The notes under the pieces: model-generated | What the model saw: only the letters and a program-made list of their open reading frames with translations | What the model was told of the DNA's origin: nothing | Database searches by the model: none | Shown here: positions 1-7,238 of the stretch, in pieces | Layout: each line of letters begins with the position of its first letter | How positions within the stretch are numbered: position 1 is the stretch's first letter | Assembly (NCBI RefSeq): GCF_020179755.1 | Contig: NZ_JAIUCY010000001.1 | Coordinates: forward strand, 310,001 to 374,000 | Source of the DNA: Herbaspirillum sp. alder98 | GTDB taxonomy: Bacteria > Pseudomonadota > Gammaproteobacteria > Burkholderiales > Burkholderiaceae_D | Direction of reading: 5' to 3' | DNA: 64,000 nt | Program-made: the position numbers and the translations under genes

Positions 1-697
1 GCCCATGAAGTGGTTGTGTCTTGCGGCTGTTGCCGCTGTGAATGCCTTGCAGTGCAGTGATTTGTTGCGGCGACACCAGCAGCGGGCGCGCCAGCACATA
101 CCACTCGACATTCTGCGACAGTGGCGGCGTCGTCAGCGAACCCAGATAGTGATAGTAGTCTTCCGACGAGCTCAGCAAGTCGGCCACATTGACCGTCAAT
201 GACTCGCCGGCGCCTGCTCTGGCATACGTTTCCAGCAGCGTTGACACTGCACCGTTGGACGTACCGCTGCGGTACTGAACAGCCACTACCGCCAAGCGCC
301 CATTACTGGCGCGATGCACAAGGTGAGCCTCGACGGGAGAGCGAAAATCGTCAACGGTATGTTCGCCCGGCGCATGAAAGTGCATTTGCAGCAGCTCAAA
401 ACGGCGCCCGCGAATGAGCACCCACTGACCCGCCGCGAAATTGACCCGCATTCCATGCCCGGTATTGACCAGCTGCGCGGCAGTTTCGCGATAGTGCAGT
501 TGCAGACGGACATCAGCGTCAGCATCGCGACCATTGATGGCCGATTTCGAATCGATGGCAATGGGCGACTGCATTTCGCCCACTTCAGGTTGCCAGTGCT
601 CCTGAACATCATAGTCGAGCTTGTCGGCAGCCATCGCCAACGAGCATGTACCAGCCAATAAAAAGGTGCCTGCAGCCTTACCTATGCGTCGCTTCAT
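1..697 (-). CDS. Alpha-class carbonic anhydrase, periplasmic (C-terminus cut by window start)
   Basis: Hydrates CO2 reversibly with a zinc-bound hydroxide. The frame starts at 697 with an AGGAAA ribosome site six bases upstream and runs off the window without a stop, so about 232 residues are visible. Residues 1-23 look like a Sec signal peptide ending in AMA. The three zinc ligands of the alpha class appear as H106 and H108 (QMHFHAPGEH) and H125 (EAHLVH). The conserved SLTTPPLSQ strand and the NVEWYVL segment follow. This points to a typical secreted bacterial alpha enzyme rather than a beta or gamma type. No other gene lies between it and the window edge, so its operon is unknown. The family call is firm; the physiological role is inferred. 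Confidence 0.9.
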   Translation of the reverse strand, partial: MKRRIGKAAGTFLLAGTCSLAMAADKLDYDVQEHWQPEVGEMQSPIAIDSKSAINGRDADADVRLQLHYRETAAQLVNTGHGMRVNFAAGQWVLIRGRRFELLQMHFHAPGEHTVDDFRSPVEAHLVHRASNGRLAVVAVQYRSGTSNGAVSTLLETYARAGAGESLTVNVADLLSSSEDYYHYLGSLTTPPLSQNVEWYVLARPLLVSPQQITALQGIHSGNSRKTQPLHG

Positions 698-884
698 TTC
701 GATTTCCTGAGACTAAGGGAAACGAATTAACGCAAGAAAAACTCGCCTGCACACTGCAAAAAAACAGCATTACAAGAAAAATCACGAGCCATGAATGCAA
801 GGCTCACCGAGATCTCATTTCTTTCTCGCTTGACGTCTAGGTATATGACGAAGGATCAAGTTTCTCTCATCAAGTGAGAAAAAC

Positions 885-2249
885 TCAATCCCCTGCGACG
901 GTCATGCTTTCGAGCAGGATCGAGCCGGTTTCCTTGGTGCCGCGCACCAGGGTGTCGTTACCGATGGCCACGATCTGGCGCAGCATGTCCTTCATGTTGC
1001 CGGCGATGGTGATCTCTTCGACCGGATACTGGATCACGCCATTCTCGACCCAGTAGCCGGACGCGCCGCGCGAATAATCGCCGGTGACGTAGTTCACGCC
1101 CTGCCCCATCAGCTCGGTCACCAGCAGGCCGGTGCCCATCTTCTTGAGCATGCCCTTGAAGGTGTCGGCCTTGGTGGTCAGCTCCGAGGTCAGCGCCAGG
1201 TTGTGCGAGCCGCCCGAGTTGCCGGTGGTCTGCATGCCCAGCTTGCGCGCCGAATAGGTCGACAGGAAGTAACCCTGCACCACGCCATCCTTGACCACTT
1301 GCCGCTTGACGGTACGCACGCCCTCTTCGTCGAACGGGGCCGAGCCGACCGCACCCACGACGTGCGGGTCTTCCTTGATCTGGATGTGCTCGGGAAACAC
1401 CTGCGTGCCCAGCGCGTCGAGCAGGAAAGTCGACTTGCGGTACAGCGCGCCACCCGAGACGGCCTGCACGAATGCGCCCAGCAGGCCGGCCGCCAGCGGC
1501 GCCTCGAACAGCACCGCGCACTTGCGGGTGGTCAGCTTGCGCGCGTTCAGGCGCGCCAGTGCGCGCTCGGCGGCGTAGCGGCCAATCGCTTCGGGCTCGG
1601 CCAGCAGCGCCGGATCACGCTTGGACGAATACCAGTCGTCGCGCTGCATGTTGCTGCCGCGACCGGCAATCGGCGCCACCGAGATGGTGTGACGCGAAAA
1701 CGGATAACCGCCCACGAAACCGCGCGAGTTGGCGGCCACGAAGTGCGAATGCTGGGCGTAGACGCTGGCGCCTTCGCTGTTGGTGATACGGGAATCGGTG
1801 GCCAGTGCGGCTTCTTCGCAACGCTGCGCGATGACAACAGCTTGCTCGGCAGAAATATCCCAGGCCGAGAAAAGCTTGAGGTCGCGCGGCTTCATTTCGA
1901 GCATGTCGGCGTCGGGCAGGCCGGCGCAATCGTCGATGGCGGTGAACCGGGCAATATTGTAGGCCGCCTCCACCGTCTCGCGCAGCGCCTGCTGCGAGAA
2001 GTCCGAGGTGCTGGCATTGCCGCGCCGCACCTGGCGGCCCTCGCCCAGGAACACGGTCACGCCGATGCCCTTGTCCTTGTTTTGCTCGATGGTTTCGATC
2101 TTGCCCTTGCGCACTGCTACCGACAAGCCGCCGCCTTCGCTGATATCGACTGCCGCGTCCGAGGCGCCTTTCTCGCGGGCATAGCGCAGCACATCCTGCG
2201 CCAATTGCTTCAACTGGTCTTGACTATGGGTAAATACGCTGTCGCTCAT
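885..2249 (-). CDS. pmbA: PmbA/TldE metalloprotease-family subunit
   Basis: 454 residues, the usual length of PmbA (TldE), partner of TldD in a cytoplasmic complex that clips unfolded or modified peptides such as microcin B17 precursor and CcdA. In the known TldD/E complex the metal site lies in TldD, so this subunit is probably non-catalytic. The frame stays open far upstream to 2822, but that part is antisense to darP and does not read like PmbA. The start at 2249 gives the typical N-terminus beginning MSDSVF. The C-terminus carries the ASGYWVENG and EITIAGNMKDML segments of the family. It is divergent from darP, 79 bases away, as often seen in beta- and gammaproteobacteria. Confidence 0.95.
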   Translation of the reverse strand: MSDSVFTHSQDQLKQLAQDVLRYAREKGASDAAVDISEGGGLSVAVRKGKIETIEQNKDKGIGVTVFLGEGRQVRRGNASTSDFSQQALRETVEAAYNIARFTAIDDCAGLPDADMLEMKPRDLKLFSAWDISAEQAVVIAQRCEEAALATDSRITNSEGASVYAQHSHFVAANSRGFVGGYPFSRHTISVAPIAGRGSNMQRDDWYSSKRDPALLAEPEAIGRYAAERALARLNARKLTTRKCAVLFEAPLAAGLLGAFVQAVSGGALYRKSTFLLDALGTQVFPEHIQIKEDPHVVGAVGSAPFDEEGVRTVKRQVVKDGVVQGYFLSTYSARKLGMQTTGNSGGSHNLALTSELTTKADTFKGMLKKMGTGLLVTELMGQGVNYVTGDYSRGASGYWVENGVIQYPVEEITIAGNMKDMLRQIVAIGNDTLVRGTKETGSILLESMTVAGD

Positions 2250-2328
2250 GAGCCTGTTTTCTCTGAAATACGGGGTAAAACGAGTATCATAGCAGCCGTT
2301 CAGTAATATTATTTTCAAAAGCCATACT

Positions 2329-2934
2329 ATGCCTAATGCGAACCGCGGCGCAGTCGGATTCCAGTCGTCCGAATTCGAACAGGAATACGACCGCCCCTCC
2401 AAGTCCCAGCTCAAACGCGAAAGCGACGAACTCCAGAAACTGGGCGAGGCGCTGGTCGCCGAACCACGCGACCGCGTCAAGCGCGTCCCGATGCCCGAGG
2501 ACGTGCGCGACGCCATCCTCGAATGCCAGAACATCAAGGCCCACGAAGGCCGTCGCCGCCAGATGCAGTACGTGGGCAAGAAGATGCGCACGCTCGATCC
2601 CGAAGAGATCGCCATCATCCAGAAGACCATCGACAGCTGGCGCGGCGCCTCCAAGTCCGAGACCGCTGCCATGCATGCGCTGGAACGCAAGCGCGAAAAG
2701 CTGCTGGCCGATGACGACGCCCTGACCGCCCTGCGCAGCCAGTATCCCGAAGTCGACCTGCAGCACATGCGCACGCTGATTCGCAATGCCCGCAAGGAGC
2801 AGGCCGAGAACAAGCCGCCCAAGGCCTATCGCGAGATCTTCCAGATCCTCAAGCAGTTGCAGGCCGGCGCGGCGCGCAAGGCCGGCGAAGAAGAACAGCT
2901 GGACGACGACGAAGACCAGGACGATGAGCGTTGA
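2329..2934 (+). CDS. darP: Ribosome-associated protein DarP (YjgA, DUF615)
   Basis: 201 residues, highly charged and mostly helical, matching the DUF615 family. In E. coli DarP binds late 50S precursors and helps large-subunit maturation. Visible family segments include KSQLKRESDELQKLGE near residue 27 and KAHEGRRRQMQYVGKKMR near residue 70. The C-terminus is a very acidic tail with a run of Asp residues after position 190. The stop overlaps the start of the downstream mog gene by 11 bases, so the two are probably translationally coupled. It is divergent from pmbA, which is also its common neighbour in other proteobacteria. Confidence 0.93.
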   Translation: MPNANRGAVGFQSSEFEQEYDRPSKSQLKRESDELQKLGEALVAEPRDRVKRVPMPEDVRDAILECQNIKAHEGRRRQMQYVGKKMRTLDPEEIAIIQKTIDSWRGASKSETAAMHALERKREKLLADDDALTALRSQYPEVDLQHMRTLIRNARKEQAENKPPKAYREIFQILKQLQAGAARKAGEEEQLDDDEDQDDER

Positions 2935-3535
2935 GCAGCGTGCGTTGCTGATCGGCCTGGTCTCGATCTCGGACCGGGCCTCGGGCGGCGTCTACGAAGA
3001 CCGCGGCATTCCGGCCCTGCAGGAATGGTTCGGCGCGGCGCTGTCGAGCCCATGGAAGATGCACACCCGCCTGATCGCCGACGAGCAGGCGCTGATCGAG
3101 CAGACCCTGATCGAACTGGTGGATGAAGTCGGCTGCGACCTGGTGCTGACCACCGGTGGCACCGGCCCCTCACGGCGCGATGTCACACCCGAAGCCACAC
3201 TGGCCGTGGCCACCAAGGAAATGCCGGGCTTTGGCGAACAGATGCGCCAGATCAGCCTGCAATTCGTGCCGACCGCGATCCTGTCGCGCCAGGTGGCGGT
3301 GATCCGCGAGACGGCCGACCATGCGGCGCTGATCATGAATCTTCCGGGCCAGCCCAAATCGATCAAGGAAACCCTCGAAGGCCTCAAGGATCAGGACGGC
3401 CAGCAGAAGGTGCCCGGCATCTTCGCCGCCGTACCCTATTGCATCGACCTCATCGGTGGTCCTTATATAGACACGGTGGATGCGGTGTGCAAGGCGTTCC
3501 GCCCCAAGTCCGCGATTCGTCCCACAGGCAAGTAG
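2924..3535 (+). CDS. mog: Molybdopterin adenylyltransferase (Mog)
   Basis: 203 residues. Mog adenylylates molybdopterin before metal insertion in molybdenum cofactor synthesis. The MoCF-type core is clear: SISDRAS near residue 15, then the TTGGTGPSRRDVTPEAT substrate loop, then a conserved NLPGQP segment. The frame is open further upstream, but the ATG at 2924, inside the end of darP, gives the normal Mog N-terminus. The 11-base overlap with darP suggests coupled translation. No other cofactor genes lie nearby, so it is an isolated mog copy. Confidence 0.93.
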   Translation: MSVEQRALLIGLVSISDRASGGVYEDRGIPALQEWFGAALSSPWKMHTRLIADEQALIEQTLIELVDEVGCDLVLTTGGTGPSRRDVTPEATLAVATKEMPGFGEQMRQISLQFVPTAILSRQVAVIRETADHAALIMNLPGQPKSIKETLEGLKDQDGQQKVPGIFAAVPYCIDLIGGPYIDTVDAVCKAFRPKSAIRPTGK

Positions 3536-3547
3536 CCCCGCGTTGCC

Positions 3548-4201
3548 CTATTTGGGGCAAACCGCCTGGTCGCGGCCGCCGCACAGCGTAGCCGAATTGA
3601 GCAAATCCAGATATTGCTGCAGCTTGGCCGGTGTGACGCGATAGCTGAATTCCTTGAGTTCGTTGGGCGTCGCAGGGCGCCAGCCGAACTGCACCACGAA
3701 CATGCGTTCGGTGCCCTGATAGACCGCCACCACGGCGCCCTCGCCATAGGGCGCGATACTTCCCGCGCGATCACAGAACCCGCCCGACACCGAAGTCGGC
3801 ACGCCGTTGGTCACGCTGTCTTTCTGGCGCATGGCGATGAAACGACCGGGACAGGCCCGCTGCACGCCCTGCATCAATTCGGTAATGGCCACCTGCGCCA
3901 CCGTCAGGTTGCGGGCCTGGATATTGGCCAGCAATCCCGCCTCGGGAAAACTGCGCCGTTGCACGCTCATGTAACCCTCGCGCCAGGAATCATGCGCTTC
4001 GTTGGCCGGCATGAACTCGACCACATAGTCGCCTGCCGGCTCGCCATTCATGTAGGCCAGGCGCCAGCCGGCGGGTGGCGAGACCATCAGGTTTTCGCCG
4101 GTCGGCTGGAAGATGGCGCCTTCCAGTCCCTCGGCGCCGGCCGCCAGCGGCAGCAAGGCGGCCAGGGCCAGTGCGGCACAGATCGATTTGGACAGTTGCA
4201 T
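3548..4201 (-). CDS. Secreted protein of unknown function
   Basis: 217 residues. A clear Sec signal peptide covers about residues 1-23 (hydrophobic ALALAALLPLAAG core, cleavage near AGA). The mature part has four cysteines (in RACPG, GFCDR, ATLCGG and AVCPK), which suggests two disulfides in the periplasm. No catalytic motif was recognised. It is convergent with mog, 12 bases away, and divergent from the carboxylesterase gene at 4347. I do not recognise a function. Confidence 0.75.
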   Translation of the reverse strand: MQLSKSICAALALAALLPLAAGAEGLEGAIFQPTGENLMVSPPAGWRLAYMNGEPAGDYVVEFMPANEAHDSWREGYMSVQRRSFPEAGLLANIQARNLTVAQVAITELMQGVQRACPGRFIAMRQKDSVTNGVPTSVSGGFCDRAGSIAPYGEGAVVAVYQGTERMFVVQFGWRPATPNELKEFSYRVTPAKLQQYLDLLNSATLCGGRDQAVCPK

Positions 4202-4346
4202 CGGTGTTCTCCTGGGCGACGCGCAGATTTTCTGCGGCGTTCATCGTATGATGTGCGCTTTTCAGCAACACCGTATTGTGCCCGCGCCCCGTGCTGCGCA
4301 CAAATCGCGGAACGCTTTTCACCCAACAGGACACCAGGACCACATC

Positions 4347-5015
4347 ATGGCCACCCAGCTCGAGACCATCCAGATCGACACCGCCCCCAACCCGACCGCC
4401 AGCGTCATCTGGATGCACGGCCTGGGCGCCGACGGTTCGGACTTCGTGCCGATCGTGCGCGAGCTCGACCTGACCGGCTGTCCAGCCATCCGCTTCATCT
4501 TCCCCACCGCGCAAACCATGCCGGTGACCGTCAACGGCGGCTACGTGATGCGTGCCTGGTACGACATCTTCGGTCCCGACCTGGTGCGCCGCGAAGACGA
4601 GCCTGGCCTGCGTCACTCGCAGGCGCTGGTCGAAGAATTGATCGCGGCCGAAAAGGCGCGCGGGGTGCCGGCTGAGCGCATCATCCTGGCCGGGTTTTCG
4701 CAGGGTTGTGCGATGACGCTGCAGACCGGGCTGCGCCATGCCGAGAAACTGGGTGGCTTGATGTGCCTGTCGGGCTATCTGCCGCTGGCGGCAAAGCTGG
4801 CTGACGAACGCCATGCGGCGAACCAGGACACCCCCATCTTCATGGCCCATGGCACGCTCGATCCGGTGGTGGTGCTGGCGCGCGCGCAGCAATCGTTCGA
4901 AGCATTGGCGGCGTTGGGCTATCAGGTCGAGTGGCACGACTATCCGATGCAGCACTCGGTGTGCGGCGAAGAGGTCGAGGACATCGGCGGATGGTTGAAG
5001 AAAGTGCTGGGATGA
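4347..5015 (+). CDS. Carboxylesterase (EstB-like, phospholipase/carboxylesterase family)
   Basis: 222 residues, alpha/beta-hydrolase of the small cytoplasmic carboxylesterase family also containing acyl-protein thioesterases. The catalytic triad reads S118 in GFSQG, D172 in GTLDPVV and H203 in PMQHSV. The oxyanion-side HGLGADG segment lies at residues 24-30. The ATG at 4347 is the best start; the open frame further upstream is not family-like. The gene ends just before two BIME-like repeat units and faces the secreted esterase at 5243. It probably hydrolyses short-chain esters; the natural substrate is unknown. Confidence 0.9.
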   Translation: MATQLETIQIDTAPNPTASVIWMHGLGADGSDFVPIVRELDLTGCPAIRFIFPTAQTMPVTVNGGYVMRAWYDIFGPDLVRREDEPGLRHSQALVEELIAAEKARGVPAERIILAGFSQGCAMTLQTGLRHAEKLGGLMCLSGYLPLAAKLADERHAANQDTPIFMAHGTLDPVVVLARAQQSFEALAALGYQVEWHDYPMQHSVCGEEVEDIGGWLKKVLG

Positions 5016-5030
5016 GGGCTTGAAGGTATA

Positions 5031-5126
5031 CCCGTCGTCCCGGCGCATGCCGGGACCCAGTGGCTTTCGTGGTGTATCTACTTGCGTTTAACGACGCTGG
5101 GTCCTGACTTTCGTCAGGACGACGGG
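5031..5126. repeat. BIME/REP-like repeat unit 1
   Basis: A unit of about 96 bases bounded by two different stem-loops. The first is CGTCCCGGCGCATGCCGGGAC, the second GTCCTGACTTTCGTCAGGAC. They are joined by a short linker that begins CCAGTGG and ends GACGCTGGG. A related unit follows at 5135 and an inverted copy sits at 31158. It lies between two convergent esterase genes, where it could also act as a transcription barrier. Confidence 0.8.
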
Positions 5127-5134
5127 GGGTGTGG

Positions 5135-5232
5135 TTCGTCGTTCCTGCGCAGGCAGGAACCCAGTGGCGTTGGTCATGCCTCATGCGTCAGCTTAAAGAC
5201 GCTAGATCCCGACTTTCGTCAGGACCACGGCG
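5135..5232. repeat. BIME/REP-like repeat unit 2
   Basis: Second tandem unit, in the same orientation as unit 1 but diverged. Its left stem is GTTCCTGCGCAGGCAGGAAC and its right stem is CCCGACTTTCGTCAGGA. The shared linker words CCAGTGGCGT and AGACGCTAG are recognisable. It ends just before the stop codon of the esterase at 5243. Confidence 0.75.
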
Positions 5233-5242
5233 GTGAACACAA

Positions 5243-6262
5243 TTACTTCAGGCGGAACTTCAGCTCTTCGCCCGCCTGGCGCATCGCAGTCTCCACGGCC
5301 GGCACCTTCGCCAGCACATTCAACAGACCGAAGTCGTGAATCATGCCGTCGTAACGCACGGTAGTGACTGCCACGCCGGCTGCCGCCAGCTTGCGGCCGT
5401 ACTCTTCGCCTTCGTCACGCAGCACATCCTTCTCGGCGGTCTGGATCAGCGTCGGCGGCAAACCCTTCAACTGCGCTGGCGTCGCCTGCAGTGGCGAAGC
5501 GGTGATCTCGCGGCGCTTGGCAGCATCGGTGGTGTAGCTGTCCCAGAACCACTTCATCATGTTCTTGGTCAGGAAGTAGCCGTCAGCGAACTGGTTGTAC
5601 GAACCGGTCTCGAAGTTGGCATCGGTCACCGGCCACAGCAGCACTTCCGAGCGCAATGCCGGGCCGCCCTTGTCCTTGGCCATCAGCGCCACCACCGCCG
5701 CCATGTTGCCGCCGACGCTGTTGCCGGCGACCGCCAGGCGACGACCATCGACCTTGATCTGCTTGCCGTTCTCGGCGACCCACTTGGTGGCGGCATAGGC
5801 CTGGTTGATCGCTACGCCGTAACCGGCTTCAGGTGAAGGGGTGTAGTTGACGAACACCGCCACCGCGCCGGAATTGGCCACCAGGTCGCGCACCAGGCGC
5901 TCGTGGGTCGGAAAATCGCCCAGCACCCAGCCACCGCCGTGGAAGAACATGAACGCCGGCAAGGTCTTGGTGACGCCAGCCGGGCGCACGATGGTCAACT
6001 TGATCTGCTGGCCGTCGGCGGTGATGGTCTTTTCCGACACGTCAGCCTTGGGCAACTGCAGCTTCACGCCAGACTGGGCGCCACTCAGCACGGCGCGCGC
6101 ATCGGTCGGCGACAGTTGCTCCAGCGGCTTGCCGCCGCCCGCTTCCAGCGCCTGCAAAAATGCCTGGGTCGTCGGTTCGACACCCGCATCGCCGGCAGCG
6201 TAGGCATTGCCGAACACCATGCCGATAGCGGCGACAGCGGCGAGTTTCTTGATTGCTTTCAT
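5243..6262 (-). CDS. Secreted alpha/beta-hydrolase of the HSL (hormone-sensitive lipase) esterase family
   Basis: 339 residues with a signal peptide of about 22 residues ending AYA. The HSL oxyanion motif HGGGW is at 108-112. The nucleophile S182 lies in GNSVGG, the acid is likely D279 (AEKDVLRDEGE) and the base H309 (GMIHDFG). It should be exported and hydrolyse acyl esters. It lies downstream of the marR-type gene on the same strand. The 213-base gap between them holds two copies of an ATTAAATAGC motif also found at the marR promoter, so repression by that regulator is likely. The substrate, and hence the inducing signal, is unknown. Confidence 0.88.
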   Translation of the reverse strand: MKAIKKLAAVAAIGMVFGNAYAAGDAGVEPTTQAFLQALEAGGGKPLEQLSPTDARAVLSGAQSGVKLQLPKADVSEKTITADGQQIKLTIVRPAGVTKTLPAFMFFHGGGWVLGDFPTHERLVRDLVANSGAVAVFVNYTPSPEAGYGVAINQAYAATKWVAENGKQIKVDGRRLAVAGNSVGGNMAAVVALMAKDKGGPALRSEVLLWPVTDANFETGSYNQFADGYFLTKNMMKWFWDSYTTDAAKRREITASPLQATPAQLKGLPPTLIQTAEKDVLRDEGEEYGRKLAAAGVAVTTVRYDGMIHDFGLLNVLAKVPAVETAMRQAGEELKFRLK

Positions 6263-6311
6263 GATCTTCTTCCTTGAGGGGTGGTTGACTTCAAATAAAG
6301 ATTTTTAAAAC

Positions 6312-6331
6312 ACTATTAAATAGCAAACTAC
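6312..6331. promoter_or_regulatory. Candidate MarR-family operator, esterase promoter, proximal copy
   Basis: ACTATTAAATAGCAAACTAC, sharing ATTAAATAGC and a following CTA with two other sites, one upstream at 6391 and one at the regulator's own promoter. It lies about 50 bases upstream of the esterase start. Assignment to the adjacent regulator is inferred. Confidence 0.55.
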
Positions 6332-6390
6332 ATTGTTGGCGCTATTGTCTTTAGGGATAACAACGCCATGCACATCAAATATAAAACACG

Positions 6391-6409
6391 ATTAAATAGC
6401 TAACTACTT
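6391..6409. promoter_or_regulatory. Candidate MarR-family operator, esterase promoter, distal copy
   Basis: ATTAAATAGCTAACTACTT, second copy of the shared motif in the gap between the regulator gene and the esterase. The spacing to the first copy is about 78 bases. Confidence 0.55.
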
Positions 6410-6475
6410 ATATTGCTTAAAAAAAACGGACGCGTTCATTGCATCCGTGGCGTGGGACGCAGGCCGACAACCTGC

Positions 6476-6937
6476 TCAATCCCCTGCATTCTTTTGCAAG
6501 CGTGCCCGCAGCACCATCAACTCTTCCTTCATGGCGGTCAGCTCGGCCACGCTCGATTCGGTCGCCCGCAACACTTCGCGGGGCAACTCGACGGCCTGCT
6601 CGCGCAGCGCATCGCCTTCGGGCGTAAGCGAGATGATCACCTGACGCTCGTCGCTGGCGGCACGCTGGCGACTGACCAGGCCCTGTGCTTCCATTCGCTT
6701 CAACAACGGCGTGAGCGTGGCCGAATCCAGCACCAGGCGTTCACCGATGTCGGATACGGTCAGCTGGTCTTGCTCCCACAGCACCATCAGCACCAGGTAC
6801 TGCGAATAAGTAATGCCCATCTTGCGCAGCAACTTGCGATAGAGCTTACTCATCGACAGCGAAGTCGAATACAGGGCAAAGCACAACTGGGCATCCAGTT
6901 GCGGGGCCGTCTTGCGCTTGTCTGTTTTCGAGTTCAT
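6476..6937 (-). CDS. MarR/OhrR-family transcriptional regulator
   Basis: 153 residues from the ATG at 6937. A longer frame to 6973 would overlap the likely operator, so the shorter start is preferred. The N-terminal [10 protein letters not shown] segment carries a Cys at the position of the peroxide-sensing Cys of OhrR proteins. The winged helix follows with [13 protein letters not shown], then the recognition region [14 protein letters not shown], then the wing ending [10 protein letters not shown]. OhrR proteins are repressors released when that Cys is oxidised by organic peroxides. Here the target appears to be a secreted esterase rather than ohr, which is not in the window. An effector other than peroxide remains possible. 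Confidence 0.88.
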   Translation of the reverse strand: MNSKTDKRKTAPQLDAQLCFALYSTSLSMSKLYRKLLRKMGITYSQYLVLMVLWEQDQLTVSDIGERLVLDSATLTPLLKRMEAQGLVSRQRAASDERQVIISLTPEGDALREQAVELPREVLRATESSVAELTAMKEELMVLRARLQKNAGD

Positions 6938-6960
6938 GCAGCGCAGTTTATTCCGCTCAA

Positions 6961-6985
6961 AATTAAATAGCAAGCTATCTAATTA
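6961..6985. promoter_or_regulatory. Candidate MarR-family operator at the regulator's own promoter
   Basis: AATTAAATAGCAAGCTATCTAATT region. The core ATAGC-AA-GCTAT is a perfect inverted repeat flanked by near-symmetric TTAA/CTAA arms. It lies about 25 bases upstream of the marR-type start codon, a typical autorepression position. The half-site matches the two copies at the esterase promoter. Confidence 0.6.
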
Positions 6986-7132
6986 AAAGATTTTAAAAAA
7001 TCGTCTGCACACTGTTGCAACCTTGCATCGACTCACATTTAATTTACGCCAAGAAACTGTGTTGTAGCGATCGCTCGGCCCCCTCTCACCAGCTGAAAAT
7101 GTCCATATATCTAGGGATATTTCTTTGCAATC

Positions 7133-7151
7133 GATAATAAGAATCGATAAC
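7133..7151 (+). promoter_or_regulatory. Fur-box-like site upstream of the TonB-dependent receptor
   Basis: GATAATAAGAATCGATAAC matches the classical 19-base Fur box at 14 of 19 positions by hand alignment. It lies 88 bases upstream of the receptor start in an AT-rich stretch. Iron repression of the receptor is therefore likely, though not proven. Confidence 0.55.
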
Positions 7152-7238
7152 ATTCTCATCCTTGCGAAAACTTACAAAAGATAAGGCTCGCTTTTTATCG
7201 GCCCGCCACCCGGGCCTCCACTCTCAGGGATCGCTCAC

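Noticed and set aside
2250-2822. N-terminal extension of pmbA upstream of 2249
   Set aside because: The added 191 residues are antisense to darP and do not match PmbA, whose normal N-terminus begins at 2249.
3990-5048. A 352-codon minus-strand frame opposite the carboxylesterase
   Set aside because: It overlaps two well-supported genes and has no domain signature.
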